Assembly (NCBI RefSeq): GCF_031143425.1
Contig: NC_090446.1
Location: forward strand, 1,548,816,749 to 1,548,880,748
DNA length: 64,000 nt
Reading direction: 5' to 3'
DNA from: Pleurodeles waltl
Taxonomy: Eukaryota; Chordata; Amphibia; Caudata; Salamandridae
Shown here piece by piece: positions 55,806-64,000 of the stretch. How positions within the stretch are numbered: position 1 is the first letter of the stretch; each line of letters opens with the position of its first letter. A program made the position numbers and the translations under genes. A model generated the notes under the pieces. The model was not told where the DNA came from and made no database searches. It saw only the letters and a list, made by a program, of their open reading frames with translations.

Positions 55806-55991
55806 TCATGAGAAGATCTGAGTCCCTGGCACCACATACAGAGGTGGAGGGTGGCGCTGGTGGTTGCGACTTGTGCCACTGGAGTGGACAGTGCCGGCGT
55901 TTGCAATACTGGGAGCCGGCGGCAGAGCAGCCAGGTACAGCAGCAGGATTCCAAGAAAGGTTTCTGAGCGTGCACTAACTTTACCACACAT
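55806..55991 (-). CDS. Signal-peptide-like small ORF (hypothetical)
   Basis: A minus-strand ATG frame of 61 codons. The start MCGKVSARSE is followed by the hydrophobic core TFLGILLLYLAALP and the small residues IANAG, a good signal-peptide profile with a possible cleavage after ANA. The rest is short, polar and ends at a stop without any domain. It could be the first exon of another secreted or membrane protein, but no strong donor with a sensible phase was found, and the ATG context is weak. It lies directly beside a minisatellite, as exon 1 of the Ig gene does. Very tentative. Confidence 0.25.
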   Translation of the reverse strand: MCGKVSARSETFLGILLLYLAALPPAPSIANAGTVHSSGTSRNHQRHPPPLYVVPGTQIFS

Positions 55992-56084
55992 TAACAAAGC
56001 TCTGAAGATCTGCAATAGTATTTCCCAGTATGCCAGAAAACATGCCGGGTTGGTTAGCACTGCTGAAATCTTTCGACCCTACAC

Positions 56085-56420
56085 GACTCCCACACTCATT
56101 AGCTGTGGGGTTGATGGCAAGTTTTTGATATGTGGCTCTCAGGTCAGGCTGTTTGTTTTGGGTCGTCAGGCCTTCATCTCACACTCCTCTCACTGGCTTT
56201 GGGGATGACAGCGTGTTTTGATATCCATCTCTTAGGACTCTTTGCTTTCAAATTCCAAGGCATAGCCCTCCGTTCACACCCTTATCGTTGGCTCTGGGGT
56301 GACTGATTTGATTTTGATATCCCATTCTCAGGACTCTTTGTTTGATTTTATTCAGCAGGCCTGAGGTCCTCACCTTACACTCTTCTGACTGCCTGGGTGT
56401 GATGATATATTTTTGATCCA
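56085..56420. repeat. ~95-bp tandem repeat, three to four decayed units
   Basis: Units share a TTTTGATATCC...TCTCAGGACTCTTTG block and a CACACTC...CTGGCTTTGGGG block, repeated near 56120, 56212 and 56308. Confidence 0.75.
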
Positions 56421-56649
56421 CCAGCCCTAGCCCTGCCCTCCACCAGTCCCCATTGTGTGCGGTGCAGATCGTCTCTTCTTCTCCGCCCCCCTTAGATGTG
56501 CACAGTGGCGTATTCTGTGGTCTCAGCAACCTGAGTAGTGTCTCTGTGGACAGGGGGTGTGTTCTTCAAGCAGATAGTGGCGTATGCGATCTCTTTGTCA
56601 CCCTAAAACATGAAGAAACACAGACATTTCAAGATTTGTGCCAGTCGTA
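56421..56649. other. Anonymous sequence
   Basis: Short C/T-rich stretch with no supported gene. Confidence 0.3.
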
Positions 56650-57884
56650 GGGCCTGATTTAGAGCTTGGCAGATGGGGTTACACTGTCACGGACATGATG
56701 GATATCCTGTGTGCTGTATTACGATCCCATTATATCCTGTGACAGATATCCCGTCCACCATATTACGATCCCATTCTATCCAGTGACAGATATCCCGTCC
56801 ACCATATTACGATCCCATTATATCCTGTGACAGATATCCCGTCCACCATATTACGATCCCATTGTATCCTGTGACAGATATCCCGTCCACCATATTACGA
56901 TCCCATTCTATCCTGTGACAGATATCCCGTCCACCATATTACGATCCCATTATATTCCGTGACAGATATCCCGCCCACCATATTAGGATGCCATTCTATC
57001 CTGTGGCAGATATCCCGTCCACCATATTACGATCCCATTATATCATGTGACAGATATCTTGTCCGCCATATACAATTACCTTATATCCTGTCCGCTGTAT
57101 TATGATCTCATTCTATCCTGTGACAGATATCCCATCCACCATATTAAGATCCCATTCTATCCTGTGACAGATATACCGTCCACCATATTACAATCCCATT
57201 ATATCATGTGACAGATATCTTGTCCGCCATATACAATTACCTTATATCCTGTGACGGATGTCCGTGCGCTATATTACATTCCAATTTAATCTTGTGACAG
57301 ATATCCCATCCACCTATTACAATCCTATTATATCCTGTGACGGATATCTAATTCGCTATATTACAATGACATTATATCCTGTGACGGATATCCTGTCCGC
57401 TGTATTATGATGTCATTCTATCCTGTGACAGATATCCCGTCCACCATATTACGATCCCATTATATCATGTGACAGATATCTCGTCCGCCATATACAATTA
57501 CCTTATATCCTGTGACGGATGTCCGTGCGCTATATTACATTCCAATTTAATCTTATGATAGTTATCCTGTCCACCTATTACAATCCTATTATATGCTGTG
57601 ACGAATATCTCATCCACCATATTACGATCCCATTCTATCTTATCCGCGGTATTACAATTACATTATATCCTGTGCCGGATATCTCATCCTCCGTATTACA
57701 ATTACATTATATCCTGTGACGGATACCCCGTCCACCATATTACAATCCCATTCTATCCTGTGATGGATATCCCGTCCGCTGTATTACGATCCCATTATAC
57801 GCTATGGAGATCGTGATACGGCGTACGGGATATCCGTCACATTTGTGGCGGAGTAACCCGTCTGCCAAGCTCTAAATCAGGCCC
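56650..57884. mobile_element. MITE whose core expanded into a 44-bp array
   Basis: Inverted ends of about 33 bp: GGGCCTGATTTAGAGCTTGG at the left, and its complement at 57852-57884. Between them one arm of the hairpin core (GTGACAGATATCCCGTCCAC then CATATTACGATCCCATTATA) is repeated about two dozen times at a 44-bp period (GTGACAG at 56739 and 56783). The right arm near 57790-57840 still pairs with it. The flanks are GTA and TTA, a possible mutated TWA duplication. There is no transposase. Confidence 0.85.
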
Positions 57885-57887
57885 TTA

Positions 57888-58250
57888 GTAATAGTATCAG
57901 TAGTAACAGTAGCAGGAGTGGTGGTAGTAACATTGGTAGTAAGTAGCGGCAGTAGCAGGAGTGGTGGTAGTAACATTGGTAGTAAGTAGCGGCAGTAGCA
58001 GGAGTGCTGGTAGTAACATTGGTAGTAAGTAGTGGCAGTAGCAGTAGCAGGAGCGGTGGTAGTATCATTGGTAGTAAGTAGTGGCAGTAGTAACAGTTTA
58101 AGTAGCAGCTCTGGTAGTGAAGATAGTCATAGTAACAATAGAAACAGTACTGCTTGATGCAGATGTAGCAGCATCAGAGGTACTAGCAGTGACGAGAGTA
58201 GCGGCGCCAGACACTGTACTGCTGATAGTAGCAGCAGTAACGGAAGGGCA
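57888..58250. repeat. 43-bp units and GTA/GCA-rich microsatellite
   Basis: AGTAGCAGGAGTGGTGGTAG recurs at 57908 and 57951 and onward (43 bp), grading into irregular AGTAGCAG/GTAACAG triplet-like sequence. Confidence 0.85.
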
Positions 58251-58384
58251 GATGCTTCTGACGGCCTGGCCGGGAGTCGAAACCTTCACCACTTGCCGAA
58301 GGTCGGCGCTCCCACGTGTCCCGATGGAAGAAGCTGTTTTATGATAATAACTCGCCCAACTCTACCCACACCTGGGTTGTTGGC

Positions 58385-59226
58385 ATCCATTGTCTCACCG
58401 TCACAGCTCACGTCTCACATCTCACCGTCATATCTCACCCTCACATCACTCCCTCACATCTCACCCTCACATCTCACCCTTGCATCTCACCCTCACATCA
58501 CTCCCTCACATCTCAGTCTCACATCACACCCTCACCCTCACATCTCACCCTCACAATACCCCCTCACATCTCAGTCTCACATCACACCCTCACACCTCAC
58601 CCTCACATCTCACCCTCATGGCTCACTCTCACATCACACCCTCAGGTCACACTCTGAAGTCTCACCTAAATATCTCACCATCACTTCTCACCCTCATCAC
58701 TTCTCACCCTCACATCACTCCCTCTCATCTCACCCTCACATCTCACCCTCACATCACTCCCTCACATCTCAGTCTCACATCACACCCTCAGGTCTCACTC
58801 TGACATCTCGCCTGAATGTCTCATCATCACTTCTCACCCTTCTGTCACACCTTTATGTCTCATGTCTTACATCTCACCCTCACATCGCACCCTCATGACA
58901 GACCCTCACATCTCACCCTCACATCGCACTCTCACATCTCACACTCACACCATACTCTCACATCTCAGTCTACCATCACACTCTCACTTCTCACCATCAC
59001 ATCACACTCTCACATCTCACCCTCACACCTCACCCTCACATCGCACCCTCATGACAGACCCTCACATCGCACCCTCATGACAGACCCTCACATCTCACCC
59101 TCACATCGCACTCTCACATCTCACACTCACACCATACTCTCACATCTCACCCTCACACCTCATCCTCACATCTCACCCTCATGGCTCTCTTTACACTCAG
59201 GACTCACTCTGACATCTCACCTTCAT
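58385..59226. repeat. 13-bp minisatellite, left block
   Basis: Dense copies of TCACCCTCACATC with variants (TCAGTCTCACATC, ACTCCCTCACATC). Ser/His/Thr/Pro-rich frames of up to 200 codons are repeat artefacts. It is split from the block at 60011 by a LINE copy. Confidence 0.92.
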
Positions 59227-60010
59227 CAATCAATCAGGGATTTTTAAAGCACACTACTCACCCGTGAGGGTCTCAAGGCGCTGAGGAAGGGAGGAGGGAG
59301 AAGATGGAGGGAGGGGGGTTGCTGCTACTGCTCCAACAGCCAGGCCTTGAGAAGTTTCCTGAAGGTAAGGAGATCTTTGGACTGGACAGGTGGGTGGGAA
59401 GAGTGTTCCATGTTTTGTCACCGGGGTGCGAGAATGATCTACCACCAGTTGTAGTTCTGCGGATGCGCGGTGCGGTTGCAAGGGCGAGGTCGGCGGAGCA
59501 GAGCTGCCGGGTCGGGGTGTAGAAGGAGAGTCGTCTTTTGAAGTATTCTGGTCCGGTGTTGCGCAGTGCTTTGTGAGCGTGGGTGAGGAGTTTGAAGGTG
59601 ATTCTCTTGTTGACGGGGAGCTAGTGCAGGTTTTTCAGGTGGTCTGTGATGTGGCAGTGACGGGGATGTCCAGGATGAGGCGTGCAGAGGCGTTCTGGAT
59701 GCGATGCAGCCTCTTCTGGACCTTGGCCGTGGTTCCTTCGTAGAGGGCATTGCCGTAGTCCAGTTTGCTGCTTACGAGGGCTTGGGTAACTGTTCTGGTT
59801 TCGGTGGGTATCCATTTGTAGATCTTTCAGAGCATGCAGAGGGTGTTGAAGCAGGAGGAGGAGATGGTGTTGACTTGCTCGGTCATGGATAGTGAGGGGT
59901 CCAGGATGAATCCTAGGTTGCGTGCGTGGTCGGTGGGAGTCGGAGCGGTTCCGAGAGTGGCAGGCCACCAGGAGTCGTCCCATGCGGAGGGGGTGGAGCG
60001 GTTCATGTCA
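59227..60010 (-). mobile_element. L2-like LINE 3' part inserted in the 13-bp array
   Basis: On the minus strand the frames encode LHWLPVNKRITFKL, HAHKALRNTG, TTTGGRSFSH and TWNTLP, followed by a GCGCCTTGAGACCCTCACGG UTR and an ATTGATTG end at 59227-59236. It is longer than the copy at 21661 and reaches into the RT region (up to about 60000), with frameshifts. CACCTTCAT occurs at both borders (59218-59226 and 60011-60019) and may be the target duplication. Confidence 0.8.
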
Positions 60011-60610
60011 CACCTTCATGCCTGACCCTCACATCACACTCTCCTGCCACATCCTTACCTCTCATCTTCACATCTCACACTCATGTCACTCCCCCATGTT
60101 CCACCCCATCACACTAACATCTTACCATCATGCCTCATCCTGATGGTTCACTCTCACACCACCCCCCCACTTCTCACTCTCACATCACACCCTGGATGCT
60201 CACCCTCACATCCCACCCTCATATCACACTATCACTATCCCTCATGTTTCACCCACATATCACATCTCACCCTTGTGTATCACACTCACGTCACTCCCTC
60301 ACATTTCACGTAATGTCACACCCTCACCTCTCACCCTCACCCTCAGGCCTCTCTTCATGTCACACCCTCACATCACACCCTCTTGTCTCACTCTCACAAC
60401 ACATCCTCATGTCTCACTCTGATATTCTTACACCCTCACACATCCCACCATGACGCCTCACTCTCATGCCACAACCACCATGCCTCACCCTTACATCTTA
60501 CTCTCACCCTCACATCACACACTCTCGTCTCACTGTGACAATACACTTTCATGTCTCACTCTCACGTCACAAATCTCATGCCTCAAACCTCACCTGCGTC
60601 CTTTGAGGTG
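60011..60610. repeat. 13-bp minisatellite, right block
   Basis: It continues the CTCACCCTCACATC-type repeats in more degenerate form (CATGTCACACCCTCA and CTCACTCTCA variants). Confidence 0.88.
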
Positions 60611-60679
60611 CACCATTTGCTTGTTCATTTTCTCCTGTTAGAAGCGAAGAGAAAAGAGGGTCATTGAAAAGAACAGGAA

Positions 60680-63600
60680 GAGGCCTCATCCCACAGACTG
60701 TAGACAGAAGAGCCCTCATCCCACAGACTGTAGACAGAAGAGCCGTCATCCCACAGACTGTAGACAGTACAGCCCTCATCCCACAGACTGTAGATAAAAG
60801 AGTCCTCATCTCACAGACTTCATACAGAAGAGCCCTCATCCCTACAGACTTGTAGACAGAAGAGTTGTCATCCCACAGACTGCAGAGAGAGGAGCCCTCA
60901 TCCCACAGACTGCAGACAGAGGAGCCCTCATCCCCCAGACTGCAGACAGAGGAGCCCTCATCCCACAGACTGTAGACAGAAGAGCCCTCATCCCACAGAC
61001 TGTAGACAGAAGAGCCCTCATCCCACAGACTGTAGAAAGAGGAGCCCTCATCCCACAGACTGTAGACAAAAGAGTCCTCATCCCACAGACTGCATACAGA
61101 AGAGCCCTCATCCCACAGACTGTAGACAAAAGAGTCCTCATCCCACAGACTGCATTCAGAAGAGCCTTCATCCCACAGACTGTAGACAGAAGAGCCCTCA
61201 TCCCACAGACTGCAGACAGAGGAGCCCTCATCCCACAGACTGTAGACAGAAGAGCCCACAGACTGTACACAGAGGAGCCTTCATCTCACAGACTGTACAT
61301 AGAGGAGCCCTCATCCCACAGACTGCAGACAGACGAGCCCACATCCCGCAGACTGCAGACAGAGGATGCTTCATCCCCCAGACTGCAGACAGAAGAGCCC
61401 TCATCCTACAGGCTGTAGACATAAGAGCGCTCATCACACAGACTGTAAACAGAAGATACCTCATCCCACAGACTGTAGCCAGAAGAGCCCTCATCCTACA
61501 GACTGTTAGCAGAAGTGTTGTCGTCTCACTTACTGCAAACAGAAGAGCCCTCATCCCACAAACTGTAGACAGAAGAGCCCTCATCCCACAGACTGCAGAC
61601 AGAGGATCCTTAATCCCACAGACTGCAGGCAGAAAAGCCCTCATCCCACAGACTTCAGACTTCAGACAGAGGAGACCTCATCCCACAAACTGCAGACAGA
61701 GGAGACCTCATCCCACAAACTGTAGACAGAAGAGACCTCATCCCACAGGCTGTAGTCAGAAGAGCCCTCATCCCACAGGCTGTAGTCAGAACAGCCCTCA
61801 TCCCACTGACTGTAGACAGAGGAGACCTCATCCCACAGACTGTAGACAGAAGAGCCCTCATCCCACAGGCTGTAGTCAGAAGAGCCCTCATCACACAGGC
61901 TGTAGTCAGAACAGCCCTCATCCCACTGACTGTAGACAGAGGAGACCTCATCCCACAGACTGTTTACAGAGGTGCCCTCATCCCACAGACTGTAGACAGA
62001 GGAGCCCTAATCCCACAGACTGTAGGCAGAAGAGTCCTCATCCCACAGACTGCAGACAAAGGAGCCCTCATCCCACAGACTGTAGGCATCAAAGCCCTCA
62101 TCCCACAGACTGTAGACAGAAGAGCTTACATCCCACAGACTGCAGACAGACGAGCCCACATTCCGCAGACTGCCGACAGAGGATGCTTCATCCCCAGACT
62201 GCAGCCATAAGAGCCCTCATCCCACGAACTGCAGACAGAGGAGCCCTCATCCTACAGGCTGTTGACATAAGAGCCCTCATCACACAGACTGTAAACAGAA
62301 GATACCTCATCACACAGACTGTAGACAGAGGAGACCTCATCCCACAGACTGTAGCCAGAAGAGCCCTCATCCCACAGACTGTAGGCAGAAGAGTTGTCGT
62401 CTCACTGACTGCAAACAGAAGAGCCCTCATCCCACAGACTGTAGGCAGAAGAGCTCTCATCCTACAGACTGCAGACAGAGGAGCCCTCCTCCCACAGACT
62501 GTAGACAGAAGAGTCCGCATCCCACAGACTGCAGACAGAGGAGCCCTCATCCAACAGACTGTAGGCAGAAGAGCCCTCATCCCACAGACTGTAGACAGAA
62601 GAGCTTACATCCCGCAGACAGACAAGCCCACATCCCGCAGACTGCAGACAGAGGATGCTTCATCCCCCAGACTGCAGGCAGAAGAGCCCTCATCCCACAA
62701 ACTGCAGACAGAGGAGCCCTCATCCTACAGGCTGTAGACATAAGAGCCCTCATCACACAGACTGTAAACACAAGATACCTCATCCCAGAGACTGTAGACA
62801 GAGGAGACCTCATCCTACAGACTGTAGGCAGAAGAGTTGTCGTCTCACTGACTGCAAACAGAAGAGCCCTCATCCCACACACTGTAGACAGAAGAGTCCT
62901 CATCCCACAGACTGCAGACAGAGGAGCACTCATCCCACAGACTGCAGGCAGAAGAGCTCTCATCCTACAGACTGTAGACAGAAGAGTTGTCATCCCACTG
63001 ACTGCAGACAGAACAGCCCCCCACCCCCCACAGACTGCAGACAGAGGATCCTTAATTCCACAGACTGCAGGCAGAAAAGCCCTCATCCCACAGACTTCAG
63101 ACAGAGGAGACCTCATCACACAAACTGCAGACAGAGGAGACCTCATCCCACAGACTGTAGACAGAAAAGCCCTCATCCCACAGACTGTAGACAGAAGAGC
63201 CCTCATCCCACAGGCTGTAGTCAGAAGAGCCCTCATCCCACTGACTGTAGACAGAGGAGACCTCATCCCACAGACTGTGGCTAGAAGAGCCCTCATCCCA
63301 CTGACTGCTGACAGAGGAGCCCTCATCCTACAGACTGTAGACAGAGGAGACCTCATCCCACAGACTGTAGACAGAGGACCTTACATCCCACAGACTGTAG
63401 ACAGAAGAGCCCTCCTCCCACTGACTGTAGACAGAAGAGCTCACATCCAACAGACTCTGAACAAAAGAGCCCTCATCCCACAGACTGTAGACAGTAGAGT
63501 TCTCAACAACAGACTGTAGACAGATGATCCCTCATCCAACAGACTGTAGGCAGAAAAGACCTCATCCCACAGACTGTAGACAGATGAGTTCTCACCAACA

Positions 63601-64000
63601 GACTGTAGACAGATAATCCCTCATCCCACAGACTGCTGACAAAAGAGCCCTCATCCCACAGACTGTAGACAGAAGAGCCCGCATTCCACTGATTACAGAC
63701 AGAAGAGTCCTCATCCCACTGACTGCAGACAGAAGAGCTCTCCTCCCACTGACTGCTGACAGAAGAGCCCTCATCCCACTGACTGCTGACAGAAGAGCCC
63801 TCATCCCACAGACTGTAGACAGAAGAGCCCTCATTCCACTGACTGCTGACAGAAGAGCCCTCATCTCACAGACTATAGATAGAAGAGCCCTCCTCCCACT
63901 GACTGTAGTCAGAAGAGCCCTCCTCCCACTGACTGTAGACAGAAGAGCCCTCCTCCCACAGACTGTAGACAGAGGAGCCCTCATCCCACAGACTGTAGAC
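60680..64000. repeat. 30-bp satellite array, running off the window
   Basis: Head-to-tail units CCCTCATCCCACAGACTGTA followed by GACAGAAGAG. Because 30 is ten codons, all frames without a stop stay open, giving Cys/Met/Leu-rich and Pro/His/Thr-rich frames of up to 259 codons on both strands. A variant marker AGAGGATGCT recurs at 61361, 62178 and 62650, showing block duplication. There are no unique spacers between repeats, so it is not a CRISPR array. Confidence 0.95.

Noticed and set aside
58293..60641. Ser/His/Thr/Pro-rich frames of up to 201 codons
   Set aside because: Artefacts of the CTCACATC minisatellite.
60576..63984. Frames of 130-259 codons at the right end
   Set aside because: They are produced by a 30-bp (ten-codon) satellite. 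Both strands are open equally.
60680..64000. CRISPR-like regular repeat
   Set aside because: The units are contiguous with no unique spacers, and the setting is eukaryotic.

Overview
This is eukaryotic, vertebrate DNA that is very rich in repeats. It most resembles a giant-genome salamander or newt. That is inference from the abundance of Gmr1-type Ty3 retrotransposons with about 3-kb LTRs, the nested non-autonomous DNA transposons, the L2-like LINE tails and the many minisatellites; no species-diagnostic gene is present. No bacterial gene, operon or CRISPR array is seen.

Host gene. Two minus-strand exons of one gene are supported. Exon 1 (coding part 25742-25805) encodes a signal peptide and ends in a GTGAGG donor in phase 1. 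Exon 2 (7261-7614) encodes a complete V-set immunoglobulin domain of nectin/PVR type. It has an AG acceptor, a GTGAGG donor and phase 1-1 boundaries that fit exon 1. Intron 1 is about 18.1 kb and is filled with mobile elements and a minisatellite that begins at the exon-1 splice donor. Later exons must lie beyond position 1.

Layout. 1-4083: 32-bp satellite with higher-order structure. 4084-4916: LTR fragment. 4917-6960: 25-bp and 82-bp minisatellites. 7261-7614: exon 2. 8183-19211: decayed minus-strand Gmr1-like element B carrying two nested MITEs. 19212-21042: divergent gag relic. 21043-25025: LTR pieces, a LINE tail and part of a 56-bp array. 25026-25741: rest of that array. 25742-25805: exon 1. 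26128-29987: inverted composite of LTRs just upstream of exon 1. 29988-33688: another LTR-like repeat with a MITE and an 87-bp tandem repeat. 33689-35653: LINE remnant, MITE and anonymous sequence.

35654-46900 is the most complete object: an 11.2-kb plus-strand retrotransposon (element A). It has 2,995-bp LTRs of identical length differing at about seven bases, a CTAAT target duplication and one uninterrupted 1,652-codon gag-pol frame. Its domain order is gag, protease, integrase, reverse transcriptase, RNase H. Integrase before RT is the Ty1/copia-like order that defines the Gmr1 group within Ty3/gypsy. The element looks recently inserted and coding-competent.

46901-64000: MITEs, a possible retroviral-type LTR, CA-rich repeats, a tRNA-like SINE, L2-like LINE relics and several minisatellites. 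One of these grew from the core of a MITE. The window ends in a 30-bp satellite that runs off the edge. Most long ORFs outside element A and the two exons are open-frame artefacts of tandem repeats.
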